Below are positions 50,053 to 60,463 of a DNA stretch of 64,000 nucleotides, one piece after another; the stretch's first letter is position 1, and each line of letters opens with the position of its first letter. A program made the translations under genes and the position numbers. The notes below the pieces were generated by a model that was not told where the DNA came from, made no database searches, and worked only from the letters and a program-made list of their open reading frames with translations. The DNA lies in the NCBI GenBank assembly GCA_947502585.1, contig CANNAV010000005.1, positions 1 through 64,000 of the forward strand. The letters are read 5' to 3'. Source of the stretch: an uncultured Pseudovibrio sp. Its GTDB lineage: Bacteria > Pseudomonadota > Alphaproteobacteria > Rhizobiales > Stappiaceae.

Positions 50053-51339
50053 ATGAAACTTTACCGATGCAGTGAGTTTTCTAACAATTACAAGCAATTG
50101 AAATTGGATGCCCCAATGTGGCTTTCGCGTGTCACATCCGAGCTGCATGCAGTTCCTCCGATGGCCTATTGGATTTCCGCTCTTGCAGCGACGGCGATCA
50201 TCTCCGCAGTATTGGCAAGTAGCTTTCAACAGTCTCTCAGCGAGATGCGACTTAATTCAACATTATCCAGAGAATTCTCGCTCCGTGAAAACTATGAAAG
50301 CGAAATTCGGGACCTCAAATTTCAGCTCGGCGAGATGCGCAGACGGCTGGACGAGGGCGCATCTGGTCTCAAAGCCCCAGCCCGCAAACAGCAAGTACAG
50401 CTTTTAAGGCAGTTTCAGGAAATCGAAGCGCTGGTAACACTGGCAGAGCAATCAAATCTTGTCCTCTCTTCCAGCCCCCCCTCTCCAAAGCGCAAACCGC
50501 TGCAAAGAGAAGCCTACACATCACATTCTAACCAACTATCCTTTGCATCACAGAAAAGCGGTGCTCCGCTCGATATTCTGAAAACACTTTCAGGCGGCGA
50601 GCAGTCCAACATTTTACAGCCCCCAGCTCCTCACAAAGACTTTTACGCGAAGCAGGCACAAAGCGAACTCTTACTCACTGCGTACACGCAAGCAGCTTTG
50701 GACGACATTAAACGCGCAAACACTCTGATCAGGAAAGCCGGGGTTACGCCACCTGCCTTGGTCACCCAGAGTTCATCTGCCGGCGGTATCTATCAGGACA
50801 TCGGCTCCGCTGATTTCGACAGCAGTATGATTACTGCGCGCTGGGTTATTGAACAACGTATTGAATTAAGCACGAAAGTGAATGCTCTGCCGTTTGCCCG
50901 TCCGCTATCCAGCTTCAACATCTCCAGTCCGTACGGAGCCCGAACTGATCCGTTCCTCGGCAAACCCGCAATCCACACCGGTCTTGATTTTAAAGCCCCT
51001 CGCGGAACCGCCGTCAAAGCTACCGGCACCGGCATCGTGTCACTTTCCAGATACAACCGTGGCTACGGTCTATCTGTGGAAATCATGCACGACGACGGCC
51101 TCGTCACCCGCTACGCCCACATGCACAGGCTCCTCGTCAGCGAAGGCCAACGCATCAGCATCGGCGATATCATCGGAACCGTTGGCAATACAGGCCGCTC
51201 AACTGGCCCGCATCTGCATTACGAGGTGCGCCTCAACGGCAAACCAGTCAACCCAATGCGTTTCATCCGAACGGGTGATCGCCTGGCAGCAATTTTCAAT
51301 CCTGAAAAACCAACCAAAATCGCGCTCAATCTGCCCTAA
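50053..51339 (+). CDS. M23-family (LytM-type) peptidase with coiled coil
   Basis: 428 residues. One transmembrane helix at about residues 34-56 (MAYWISALAATAIISAVLASSF) is followed by a coiled coil (about 80-140) and a periplasmic LytM domain at about 290-390. Zinc ligands fit HTGLDFKAPRG (H..D) and the HLHYEV motif (GPHLHYEVRLNGKPVNP), with RYAHMHRL between. The metallo-site looks complete, so the enzyme should be active on peptidoglycan cross-links, unlike the degenerate EnvC type. The start could also be at the internal ATG near residue 22. Confidence 0.9.
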   Translation: MKLYRCSEFSNNYKQLKLDAPMWLSRVTSELHAVPPMAYWISALAATAIISAVLASSFQQSLSEMRLNSTLSREFSLRENYESEIRDLKFQLGEMRRRLDEGASGLKAPARKQQVQLLRQFQEIEALVTLAEQSNLVLSSSPPSPKRKPLQREAYTSHSNQLSFASQKSGAPLDILKTLSGGEQSNILQPPAPHKDFYAKQAQSELLLTAYTQAALDDIKRANTLIRKAGVTPPALVTQSSSAGGIYQDIGSADFDSSMITARWVIEQRIELSTKVNALPFARPLSSFNISSPYGARTDPFLGKPAIHTGLDFKAPRGTAVKATGTGIVSLSRYNRGYGLSVEIMHDDGLVTRYAHMHRLLVSEGQRISIGDIIGTVGNTGRSTGPHLHYEVRLNGKPVNPMRFIRTGDRLAAIFNPEKPTKIALNLP

Positions 51340-51354
51340 GATACTTTGCAAAAC

Positions 51355-51387
51355 AAAAAGCCCAGGAACTCAGTTCCAGGGCTTTTT
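51355..51387. terminator. Bidirectional terminator between the M23 gene and prfB
   Basis: AAAAAGCCC...GGGCTTTTT with an inner AGGAACT/AGTTCC pairing, 15 bases after the M23 stop and 26 bases after the prfB stop. A-run and T-run on either side allow it to work for both convergent genes. Confidence 0.85.
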
Positions 51388-51412
51388 CCATTCATTTCAA
51401 TAGATTCAAGAC

Positions 51413-52544
51413 TTAGTCCAGATCTTCAATCGCAGCGGGCGCATTTCCGAATGCACGGTGCGCCAGCGTCGCTTCCATGAACTTATCCAGGTCGCCATCC
51501 AGAACATCAGAAGGCGCTGTGCTTTCAACGCCGGTACGCAGATCTTTTACAAGCTGATACGGCTGCAGAACATAAGAACGGATCTGATGGCCCCAACCGA
51601 TATCGGTCTTGGAGGCCGCATCCTTGCTCGCTTGTTCTTCACGGCGCTGTAACTCAGCTTCATAGAGACGCGCGCGAAGCATATCCCACGCAGTCGCGCG
51701 GTTTTTATGTTGTGAACGCTCACTCTGGCACTGAACCACAATACCTGTCGGATTGTGCGTAATACGAACAGCAGAGTCAGTCGTGTTCACGTGCTGGCCC
51801 CCAGCCCCAGAAGCGCGATAGGTATCAATACGGCAATCGCTTTCGTTGATTTCGATATTGATGCTGTCATCGATAACGGGATAAACCCAGACAGATGCAA
51901 AGGACGTATGACGGCGCGCATTGGAGTCATATGGCGAAATTCGAACCAGACGGTGTACACCTGCTTCGGTCTTCATCCAGCCGTAGGCATTCTCACCTTT
52001 AACAAGTAAAGTTGCTGACTTGATGCCCGCTTCTTCGCCGTCATTGTACTCCATCAACTCGACCTTGTAGCCGTGCTGTTCACCCCAACGGCGATACATG
52101 CGCAGCAGCATGCTGGCCCAGTCCTGACTTTCAGTACCACCCGCACCCGAATTGATCTCGATATACGTATCATTTCCGTCCGCTTCACCAGAAAGCAATG
52201 ACTGCAACTGCAGCTTATTGACCTGTTCCAGCATAGCTTTTAAAGCAGCTTCAGCCTCGTCAACGACGGACTTATCATCCTCCATCTCACCCATGTCAAT
52301 CAGTTCCTGATTGTCAGCGAGATCCTGCTCAAGCTTGCGAACACCACCAATGCTGTCATCCAGCTGCTGACGCTCACGCATCAGTTTTTGTGCATTCGTC
52401 GGGTCATTCCAAAGGTCTGGTTCTTCAGAAAGCGCATTCAGTTCATCTAGACGGACAAGTGCAGTGTCCCAGTCAAAGATGCCTCCTCAGCAGGCTTATT
52501 GCCTGCTTGATTTCGTCGACGATGGCCTCCATTTCGGCGCGCAT
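51413..52544 (-). CDS. prfB: Peptide chain release factor 2, with programmed +1 frameshift
   Basis: Reads stop codons UGA and UAA. The gene begins at ATG 52544 ([23 protein letters not shown]). It reaches CTT TGA C (TGA at 52473-52475) after 23 codons, with the SD-like AGGAGG three bases before CTT. This is the known RF2 autoregulatory site: low RF2 allows a +1 shift. After the shift 353 residues follow, 376 in total. The catalytic motif GAGGQHVN is intact and the stop-recognition segment is [10 protein letters not shown]. It is downstream of the PBP1A gene on the same strand. Confidence 0.96.
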
Positions 52545-52693
52545 CGGATACCTCACTTTTTTGAAAACAGTCTTGCAGTCAATACCACTGCGTCAGGTGC
52601 GAACATAATTGCAGAAAACGATTTCCGCAATTAGCCAGACCGCAGAAACTGTGGGCTGATTATGGAGTTAGCAAGACCCGCCCATAAAAATAT

Positions 52694-55144
52694 TTAATAA
52701 AGTCCACCTGTACCAGACATAACGGCTCGTCCGGCTTCTGGCGAAAGATCCTGTCGGATACCAATTTCATCCTGGAAGCCAATGACAGAATAACTGTCCG
52801 GTGGGGATGTACCTGGCTTGAAGGCTTCCAGAATAGTACCCGGAGTCCCGGCACTAGCCCGCAGACCAGTACGACGGTTGATTGAAATCAGACGCAATCC
52901 GTTTGGAACACGGAACTCCAATGGAGGCGTATCCTTCAGAGCATCTTTCATGAAGGACGTGAAGATTGGCGCAGCAACCTGACCACCAGTCGCGCCCCGG
53001 CCCATTTTACGCGGTGTATCATATCCAACGAATACACCTACGGTCAGTTCTGGCGTAAAGCCAACAAACCAACCATCACGCTCATCATTGGTGGTACCGG
53101 TTTTACCGGCAACGGGACGACCAACAGCTTTGACACTGGTCGCCGTACCTCGCTGCACCACACCTTCCATCATAGAAGTGACCTGATAGGCAGTCATCGG
53201 GTCAAGCACCTGCTCACGTGTATCAATAAGTTCAGGTTCTCCCTGATTGCTCCAATACTCTCCAGAGCAGTTGGCGCAAACAAGCTGATCATTCTGATAG
53301 ATGGTCTCACCATATCGGTTCTGGATACGGTCAATCAGTGTGGGCTGCACACGGCGCCCGCCATTGGCCAGCATAGAATAGGCCGCAGTCATGCGCATTA
53401 CAGTGGTTTCACCTGCACCAAGAGCCATTGAGAGCACAGGCATCATATTATCATCAATGCCAAAACTACGTGCATATTCAGCAACCAGATCCATGCCCAT
53501 ATCCTGAGCTAGACGAACGGTCATCACGTTACGGGACAGCTCAATACCTGTACGCAAAGTGGACGGCCCATAAAACTTTCCACCGTAGTTTTGCGGCTTC
53601 CACGGAGCCTGACCCGGCCCTTGCTCAATCTCAACAGGTGCATCCAGCACCACAGAAGACGGAGTATAACCATTATCTAATGCCGCGGCATAAACGAACG
53701 GCTTAAAAACAGACCCCGGCTGGCGCCATGCCTGTGTTGCACGGTTAAACTGGCTCTTGTCATAACTAAAACCACCAACCAACGCCAGAACACGGCCTGT
53801 CTTGGGGTCCATTGCCACAAGAGCACCAGAAACCTCCGGCACCTGACGAAGAACATATTTACCATTTGCCTTACGCTCTACGTAAATCACATCTCCCGGT
53901 TTAAGCACCTCCTGAACATTGCGAGGCGCACGACCGTTGACGCGAGCCCACTTCATATCGCTCAGGGAAAGATCAGCACGGATACGCTCAGTAGAAAACT
54001 TCCGGTTCGCCATACGCTTTGGACGAAGACCCACAACAGCCTTCTTATTGCTCACGGAAAGAACCACCGCACTCGTCCACTCAGGGACATCGTTCAGCGT
54101 CTTAACTTTGGCAAGAGCCGCGCCCCAGTCGCTGGAAGTGATTTCAATCGTGCCTATCGGACCGCGCCATTTGCCACGTTTACGGTCAAAGTCAACCAGA
54201 CCATTGCGAAGCGCCTTACGCGCCTTCAACTGCATTTCAGGATTAAGAGACGTACGAACGGACAGACCGTCTTCATAAAGCTTATCTTCACCGTACTGAG
54301 CCGCCAGTTGCCGTCGAACAGCCTCAGAGAAATAGTCAGATCCTTTAACAAAGTTGCCGGTTGGGCGCAGTTTAACGTCGAGTGGCCTGGCCTTGGCTTC
54401 AATACCTTCCTGAACAGTCACATAACCATTCTCAACCATACGGTCGATAACCCAGTTCCGGCGTTCAATCGCACGGTCCGGGTAACGGTATGGGTGATAG
54501 TTGGACGGACCTTTAGGAACAGCTGCGAGATAGGCAATTTCCTCAAGATCAAGTTCGTGAACGGATTTATCAAAAAGGATCAGAGAAGCAGCGCCAACAC
54601 CATAAGCACCGACACCGAGGTAAATCTCATTCAGGTAGAGCTCAAGGATCTCATCTTTCGTAAACGCCTGCTCGATACGCAGAGCAAGAAGCGCTTCCTT
54701 GATCTTACGCTCATACTTCTGCTCACCGCTCAGAAGAAAGTTCTTTGCAACCTGCTGCGTAATCGTGGACGCCCCGACAAGGCGGCGCCCAGACCCAACG
54801 TTAAGAACATTGGTGATGGCCGCACGGACAATGCCCGACGGGGCAATCCCGATGTGTTTATAGAAGTTTTTATCTTCAGCAGACAAGAAGGCTTGCTTCA
54901 CACGGTCAGGAATAGCTTGAATCGGAATAAACAAACGCCGTTCACGCGCGAATTCATACATGAGATGACCATCAGCAGCATGCACACGTGACATGACTGG
55001 AGGCTCATAATCCTTCAGCGTTGTGTAATCCGGCAGATCCTTGGTTATGTAATTGAGATAAACCCACAATCCGGCAGCTGCAACCAGCCCTAGAACAACT
55101 GAAATCCCAAAGAGATATCCAATGAACTTTAAAAATAATCTCAT
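52694..55144 (-). CDS. mrcA: Penicillin-binding protein 1A (bifunctional)
   Basis: Transglycosylase plus transpeptidase of cell-wall synthesis. From ATG 55144 (MRLFLKFIGYLFGISVVLG) it is 816 residues. An N-terminal transmembrane helix covers 6-28. The GT51 glycosyltransferase contains FLSAEDKNFYKHIG and GASTITQQVAKN. The transpeptidase has the SxxK motif GSVFKPF, and KTG in GKTGTTNDERDG. The frame extends upstream to 55207, but that part has no family counterpart. Sits between the amidase gene and prfB, all on the minus strand. Gap to prfB is 149 bases. Confidence 0.94.
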   Translation of the reverse strand: MRLFLKFIGYLFGISVVLGLVAAAGLWVYLNYITKDLPDYTTLKDYEPPVMSRVHAADGHLMYEFARERRLFIPIQAIPDRVKQAFLSAEDKNFYKHIGIAPSGIVRAAITNVLNVGSGRRLVGASTITQQVAKNFLLSGEQKYERKIKEALLALRIEQAFTKDEILELYLNEIYLGVGAYGVGAASLILFDKSVHELDLEEIAYLAAVPKGPSNYHPYRYPDRAIERRNWVIDRMVENGYVTVQEGIEAKARPLDVKLRPTGNFVKGSDYFSEAVRRQLAAQYGEDKLYEDGLSVRTSLNPEMQLKARKALRNGLVDFDRKRGKWRGPIGTIEITSSDWGAALAKVKTLNDVPEWTSAVVLSVSNKKAVVGLRPKRMANRKFSTERIRADLSLSDMKWARVNGRAPRNVQEVLKPGDVIYVERKANGKYVLRQVPEVSGALVAMDPKTGRVLALVGGFSYDKSQFNRATQAWRQPGSVFKPFVYAAALDNGYTPSSVVLDAPVEIEQGPGQAPWKPQNYGGKFYGPSTLRTGIELSRNVMTVRLAQDMGMDLVAEYARSFGIDDNMMPVLSMALGAGETTVMRMTAAYSMLANGGRRVQPTLIDRIQNRYGETIYQNDQLVCANCSGEYWSNQGEPELIDTREQVLDPMTAYQVTSMMEGVVQRGTATSVKAVGRPVAGKTGTTNDERDGWFVGFTPELTVGVFVGYDTPRKMGRGATGGQVAAPIFTSFMKDALKDTPPLEFRVPNGLRLISINRRTGLRASAGTPGTILEAFKPGTSPPDSYSVIGFQDEIGIRQDLSPEAGRAVMSGTGGLY

Positions 55145-55409
55145 ATTCGGGCTCGTTTGCTTTCCCGCTAAGAATGTTCGTGTCATGAAGCCAGCATACC
55201 AGAGCAAGTTTCAAACGCCGTCCTGATGCATTTCCCGTTATAGGTCAAGAGGTCTCGTCCTGAATGAACGCAGCAGAACCGAATCCAGACTTCACTGTTA
55301 CAGTTTGGCACCCAATCACTTTTCATTATGGCAAAGCTGAGGCAGAAACATGGTCTTTTTCCCACTGTAGCAGCGATTTATGCGCACCCAAAAAACAATA
55401 ACACGCCGA

Positions 55410-56672
55410 TTATTGCTGCGTAATTTTAGCCCGAAAGAATCCGTTTGTTGCTTGAACAATCGCATCCGACACACGTTCCCGCCACTCATCTGAACCTAAC
55501 ATTTTCTCATCCAGATTATTGGAAAGAAATCCAAGTTCAATCAAAACGGAGGGAATATCGTGACTTTTCAGCACTTGAAACCCCGCAGAACGAAGAGGAT
55601 TTTTAATTACTGTTGTGGCGCTTTTAAGTTCTTCAACAACCAATCGTGCAAAATGGATCGAGAAATTCTTAGTTTCCCGACGGGTGAGCTCCACCAAAAT
55701 ATCTGTAACCTCTTCAGGTTCATCAGAAAAATCGGCTCCACCAATCACATCAGAATAGTTTTCACGGCGCGCCAGAGCAGCTGCCAGTCGGTCCGATGCC
55801 CTTTCTGAAAGCGTGTAGATTGAAGCCCCGCGCGTCGTCTCTGCCCCATTTGTGATCGAATCCGCATGAATGGAGATGAACAGATCAGCCCCTTTCCTAC
55901 GAGCCAGCCTTGTCCGGTTTCCCAATGAGATGAACTTATCATTTTCACGGGTTAGATAGACCTGATAGTTGCCAAGTTTATCCAGTTTCTGTTTCAAAAA
56001 CTTACCAAAATTCAAAACGATCGCTTTCTCAAGCGTGCCATTGCTGCCAACTGCACCGGAATCAACACCGCCATGCCCCGGATCGATAACGATCACAGGC
56101 AGGTCTTTTTCAGGCTCGGCAGCTCGCTCATGAATGCTTTGCTTCGGGACAGACGCCGTTGGCCCAACGGGCTGCGCATGTGAAATTGCCTGATCAACCG
56201 CTGCTTGAAACTCGTCAGGAGAAGTTTCGGTCAGATCAATAACCAGTCGTGTCGGCTGATCCTGTATGCCGGGCAGCAAAAAGGCTTTATCCAGAGCAAC
56301 AGGAGAATTGAGATCCAGCACAACCCTGGAGCGCCCTGCAGAGATAGCCCCATACCGCCAGGACCTTACTAATCCACGCCCTTTTGGCACAAAGTCCTGG
56401 GGAAACTCAAAGGTAACAGACGGCAAGTCAATCACTAGCCGATAAGGGTGAGACAGGAATGACAAGTTATATCCGACGTCACCATCCATATCCAGTATGA
56501 AGCGCGTCCGCCCCGGATCTCCGGCAACGCGCGCATCAGAAACAACAGATACCGGATTTTTCGCTGACGCAGCATTACTCAGGGCAGCAGCTCCAATGAG
56601 AGAAAACGCCACACAATAAAAGCTGAGAGCACAGAACTTAAATGCATAACTGATGCGGCTCACCTTTATCAC
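55410..56672 (-). CDS. amiC: N-acetylmuramoyl-L-alanine amidase with AMIN domain
   Basis: Cleaves peptidoglycan stem peptides and splits the septum. 420 residues: a signal peptide (about 1-37), an AMIN domain (about 45-150, FILDMDGDVGYNLSF...), a linker, and an Amidase_3 domain from about 190. The zinc ligands are in DPGHGGVDSGAVG (His), TLEKAIVL (Glu) and ISIHADS (His), with the catalytic Glu in LIELGFLSN. It is upstream of the PBP1A gene with a 265-base gap. The 800-base region to rne lies on its other side. Confidence 0.93.
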   Translation of the reverse strand: MIKVSRISYAFKFCALSFYCVAFSLIGAAALSNAASAKNPVSVVSDARVAGDPGRTRFILDMDGDVGYNLSFLSHPYRLVIDLPSVTFEFPQDFVPKGRGLVRSWRYGAISAGRSRVVLDLNSPVALDKAFLLPGIQDQPTRLVIDLTETSPDEFQAAVDQAISHAQPVGPTASVPKQSIHERAAEPEKDLPVIVIDPGHGGVDSGAVGSNGTLEKAIVLNFGKFLKQKLDKLGNYQVYLTRENDKFISLGNRTRLARRKGADLFISIHADSITNGAETTRGASIYTLSERASDRLAAALARRENYSDVIGGADFSDEPEEVTDILVELTRRETKNFSIHFARLVVEELKSATTVIKNPLRSAGFQVLKSHDIPSVLIELGFLSNNLDEKMLGSDEWRERVSDAIVQATNGFFRAKITQQ

Positions 56673-57469
56673 TCCCCTACAGAAATACTGGTAATTTAGT
56701 TTAAATCAAATTGAACGATTAAAACACGATTAAGCGAAAGTCACCCCGCCAAACCTGTCATTAGGCATTGATTAACAACTGCAGCTTTCGTAACAAGACA
56801 TCTCCAGATCGATTTTCCCAAGCTTGCCAAGCGTCTCGAGGAATCGTAAAAGGTTTACTAGGACTTCGATTTGGAACTGTTCCGTAAAGTTGTGAGCTAT
56901 ATTTTTTGAAGCTGGTATCCTGAGATTTTCGCAGTTTGCAAACTGATCGAAATGTTTCAAAAAGCCGATATGAGCCATTTATGCCGTTTCCGGTTTGTTG
57001 ATGAGGATGCAGTATAAACCAACTGGAAGAGCAGTCTGCTCGCGAGCTAGGACAAAGTTTTGCCGTGACATTTCCGGTCATGGCGGGTTGTAAACAGATT
57101 TTCTGTTGCTTTGGATATGTGCTTTATCCCCGTATTTTCGGAGAAATGCGGCAGCTGGGCGCAGGAACAGATGTTTATAAGTTGGAAGCCTGAAGAAGCG
57201 CTTCCATTTCAGGCATATCGCCTTATGGGCGGCCAAAAGAGAACAATTAAGGGCGAACGGTTTGTCAAAGCTACGCGCAAATACAAATGAACATGACGTA
57301 AGAAGCAGTGCGCCGACGTGTCAGTCGGTCCCGCATCGCCGTGATCATGCGCGTCGCCGTCTCTCCTTTTCTACTAACAACTTACATAACAAGTTGACCA
57401 ATCTGATGATGTACAAATCTCAGCGCCAATCGCGCCGTCTTCAGTCTTTGGTCCTAAGGAACTCACTTC
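56673..57469. other. Divergent region between amiC and rne; probable long rne leader
   Basis: About 800 bases between divergent genes. No convincing protein is visible in the frames here. An inverted repeat CAACTT-N7-AAGTTG lies at 57378-57396. RNase E is known to control its own mRNA through a long 5' leader, so part of this region may be untranslated leader. Exact promoter not determined. Confidence 0.5.
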
Positions 57470-60364
57470 ATGGCAAACAAGATGCTGATAGACGCGACCC
57501 ACCCGGAGGAGACCCGGGTTACGGTCGTGCGCGGGAATCGGGTTGAGGAATTTGACTTCGAGGCAGCAAATAGAAAGCAGCTTCGCGGGAATATCTACCT
57601 TGCGAAAGTCACACGAGTAGAGCCATCACTTCAGGCAGCTTTCGTTGAGTATGGCGGCAACAGACACGGGTTCCTTGCCTTCAGCGAAATCCACCCGGAT
57701 TATTATCAACTCCCGAAGGAAGATCGGGAAGCCCTTGAGGCTCAGCTTGCAGCCGAAGCAGCTGCAAACCAGCGTGAGCGTGCGCGCAGAGAAAAAGAAG
57801 AGGCAAAGCGCGACGCCGAGATTCAGAAAGCTGCAGCAGCCAAAGCCGCTGAAGCATCTGAAGAGGTTGTTGCGGAGCTGATTGAGGCTGAAACCAGTGC
57901 CCTTGAAGCTGAGCACGAGGCAGAAGCTCTTGCCAGCATGGATGCGCCTTTCCACGATGACAGCATTGAGGATATCGAGGCGGAGGCCGCAGAAGAAGAC
58001 GAAACAAAGGCAGCCAAGCCATCTGCGGGAGAGCCTGCAACTGAGCCTGAGGTTTCTGAAGAAGACGAGGCTGCGCCGGAAGTAGCGTCTGACGATACAT
58101 CTGAAGCTGAAGAGCAAGATGATAGTGAAGACGAAGCGCTTGAAGAAGTGAGGGAACGCCCTCGTCGTTTGCGTGACAATTATAAGATTCAGGAAGTAAT
58201 CAAACGCCGTCAACTGCTGTTGGTCCAGGTCGTGAAGGAAGAGCGCGGAAATAAAGGCGCAGCTCTGACAACATATCTGTCCCTTGCCGGCCGTTACTCT
58301 GTTCTCATGCCAAACACCGACCGTGGCGGTGGGATCTCCCGCAAAATCACAAAGCCAACAGACCGCAAGCGCCTGAAGCAGGTTGCCGGTGACCTGGATG
58401 TGCCGAACGGTATGGGCGTTATCTTGCGCACGGCAGGTGCGAGCAGAACCAAAGCAGAAATCAAGCGAGACTTCGAATACCTCTTGCGACTTTGGGAGAA
58501 TGTTCGCGAACTGACACTTGATTCAGCAGCCCCTACCCTTGTTTACGAGGAAGGCAGCCTGATCAAACGCTCCATTCGCGACCTTTACAACAAAGACATT
58601 GATCAGGTGATGGTTTCTGGCGAAGAAGGCTATCGTGAAGCGAAAGACTTCATGCGTATGCTGATGCCAAGCCATTCCAAAAATGTTCAGCCATATTGCG
58701 ATGCGACCCCGATCTTTACCCGTTTCGGCGTAGAGGCACAGCTCGACGCAATGTTCTCACCACAGGTGACGTTAAAGTCAGGCGGCTACATTGTAATCAA
58801 CCAGACAGAAGCTCTGGTTGCAATTGATGTGAACTCCGGGAAAGCAACCCGCGAACAAAACATTGAAGACACTGCCCAGGCTACCAACCTTGAGGCAGCA
58901 GAAGAGATTGCCCGCCAGCTTCGCCTTCGGGATCTCGCCGGTCTTGTGGTCATCGACTTCATTGATATGGAAGAAAACCGCAACAACCGCGCTGTCGAGC
59001 GTCGCCTGAAAGAATGCCTGAAGTCTGACCGTGCCCGCATACAGGTAGGTCGGATCTCACATTTCGGCTTGCTGGAAATGTCACGTCAGCGCATCCGCAC
59101 CGGCGTACTCGAAAGCTCATCAGTTGTTTGTCCACATTGTCATGGTTCAGGCATTGTGCGTTCAGTAGAATCTGTTGCACTGCATATCCTCCGCTCCCTG
59201 GAAGATCAGCTGTTGCGTGGTTCCGCTCACGACTTGAGCCTGAGGACGCCAAATGAAGTAGCGATGTACATCCTCAACCAGAAGCGTCATCACCTGATGG
59301 AGCTGGAGCGCCGCTTCGGTCTGGAAATTTCCGTTCTCGGTGACGATACAGTCACTGAACAGCACTTCACTCTGGAACGCGGTGAACTGGCAACACCAAG
59401 TGAGCGTACGCAGCCTCTGCCAGCCACAGTTCAGCCGGACACTATCTTCCCCTTTGAGGAGGAAGAAATCGTTGAAGATGCTCCTGAGGAAGAAAGCCAG
59501 GAAACAGCCGATGAGGACAGCAATGATCGCCGTCGCCGTCGCCGTCGTCGCCGTCGCCGTACTGGTAATGAGAAAGACGAAGCCGAACAGCTGGAAACAC
59601 CTGCCAGCCCTGAAGAGCCTGCTTCTGATGAGGACGCATCCTCTGAAGAAAAGTCAGCTGATGCAGATCTTTCCGAGCTGACCGACGATGAAGAAGATCG
59701 CCGCCGCAAGCGTCGCCGAGGTCGCCGTGGAGGTCGTCGCTCTCGTCGCAGAAGTGCATCTGATGAAAACGGGGAGAACAGTGAAGGCTTCGAAGAAACA
59801 GAAGTTTCTGTTGAAGGCGCAACAGGCAGCGTTGAAGAGATCATTGCAGAGGCAAAATCTGAGACCGCTGATGAAACTGCAACTTCAGAAGACACAGCTA
59901 CTCCCGCTGAGCCTGTCGCACATGCTACCGCTCAGGACGAGCCGAAAAAAGTGACCCGCAAGCCTCGCCGTCGCCGCAAAGTGAAGCCTGCACCGGAGGT
60001 CACCGCCGAAAATGAAGCTTCAACAGAAGCAACCGATACACCGGTTCCTGAGACAGAAGAAGCTCCAGCCCTCTCGGTAAAGGACGCATCGGCAGAAGTC
60101 GCGACACAAGCAGAGCCTGACAGCGAGCTTGTAAAGTCAGTTGCTGAGCAGCCTGCTGAAGACGTAAAGGTTGAGGCCAGGGAAGAAAGTCCGGCTACCG
60201 AGACACCTAAAGAAGTCGAAGTAGACGCACCAGATAAACCAAAAGCACCGACCAAACCGGTTGTGACGTCGCATAAGATTGTCGAAGGAGAGACCGTTGC
60301 TGTTGAGGGAGAGGATGACTCGCCGCGCCGCACAGGCTGGTGGCAGCGCCGTTCTTTCTTTTAG
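57470..60364 (+). CDS. rne: Ribonuclease E
   Basis: The main endonuclease of mRNA decay and rRNA/tRNA processing, and scaffold of the degradosome. 964 residues. The S1 domain at the N-terminus is split by an acidic, Ala/Glu-rich insertion of about 140 residues (about 85-230). Then come the 5'-sensor region, DNase-I-like catalytic core (EALVAIDVNSGKATREQN with DFIDMEENRNNRAVE), and the zinc-link CPHCHGSG near residue 555. The C-terminal third is disordered, with two arginine-rich stretches (11 consecutive Arg; RRRKRRRGRRGGRRSRRRS) and long acidic runs. The ending WWQRRSFF is usual in alphaproteobacteria. Confidence 0.95.
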   Translation: MANKMLIDATHPEETRVTVVRGNRVEEFDFEAANRKQLRGNIYLAKVTRVEPSLQAAFVEYGGNRHGFLAFSEIHPDYYQLPKEDREALEAQLAAEAAANQRERARREKEEAKRDAEIQKAAAAKAAEASEEVVAELIEAETSALEAEHEAEALASMDAPFHDDSIEDIEAEAAEEDETKAAKPSAGEPATEPEVSEEDEAAPEVASDDTSEAEEQDDSEDEALEEVRERPRRLRDNYKIQEVIKRRQLLLVQVVKEERGNKGAALTTYLSLAGRYSVLMPNTDRGGGISRKITKPTDRKRLKQVAGDLDVPNGMGVILRTAGASRTKAEIKRDFEYLLRLWENVRELTLDSAAPTLVYEEGSLIKRSIRDLYNKDIDQVMVSGEEGYREAKDFMRMLMPSHSKNVQPYCDATPIFTRFGVEAQLDAMFSPQVTLKSGGYIVINQTEALVAIDVNSGKATREQNIEDTAQATNLEAAEEIARQLRLRDLAGLVVIDFIDMEENRNNRAVERRLKECLKSDRARIQVGRISHFGLLEMSRQRIRTGVLESSSVVCPHCHGSGIVRSVESVALHILRSLEDQLLRGSAHDLSLRTPNEVAMYILNQKRHHLMELERRFGLEISVLGDDTVTEQHFTLERGELATPSERTQPLPATVQPDTIFPFEEEEIVEDAPEEESQETADEDSNDRRRRRRRRRRRTGNEKDEAEQLETPASPEEPASDEDASSEEKSADADLSELTDDEEDRRRKRRRGRRGGRRSRRRSASDENGENSEGFEETEVSVEGATGSVEEIIAEAKSETADETATSEDTATPAEPVAHATAQDEPKKVTRKPRRRRKVKPAPEVTAENEASTEATDTPVPETEEAPALSVKDASAEVATQAEPDSELVKSVAEQPAEDVKVEAREESPATETPKEVEVDAPDKPKAPTKPVVTSHKIVEGETVAVEGEDDSPRRTGWWQRRSFF
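59528..59560 (+). repeat. CGCCGT simple repeat in rne
   Basis: Five CGCCGT units interrupted by one CGT, encoding 11 arginines. Hexamer repeats of this kind can change length in frame by slippage without breaking the gene. Confidence 0.85.
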
Positions 60365-60422
60365 AACGCGATGCGTGAAAGCAAATGAACGCACCGTGCT
60401 CTAAGGCGAACTGAGATTATAA

Positions 60423-60456
60423 GAAAAAGCCCGCTCAAACTGAGCGGGCTTTTTTA
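60423..60456. terminator. Bidirectional terminator between rne and the aminotransferase gene
   Basis: AAAAAGCCCGCTC-AAACT-GAGCGGGCTTTTTT with a perfect stem, 58 bases after the rne stop and about 8 bases before the end of the convergent aminotransferase gene. Confidence 0.9.
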
Positions 60457-60463
60457 TTGCCTG

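Noticed and set aside
51413-52381. prfB as a disrupted or short gene
   Set aside because: The in-frame TGA at 52473-52475 sits in the standard RF2 frameshift context, so the gene is intact.
56761-57081. Minus-strand frame of 106 codons between amiC and rne
   Set aside because: No start signal and no recognisable motif; more likely rne leader/promoter DNA.
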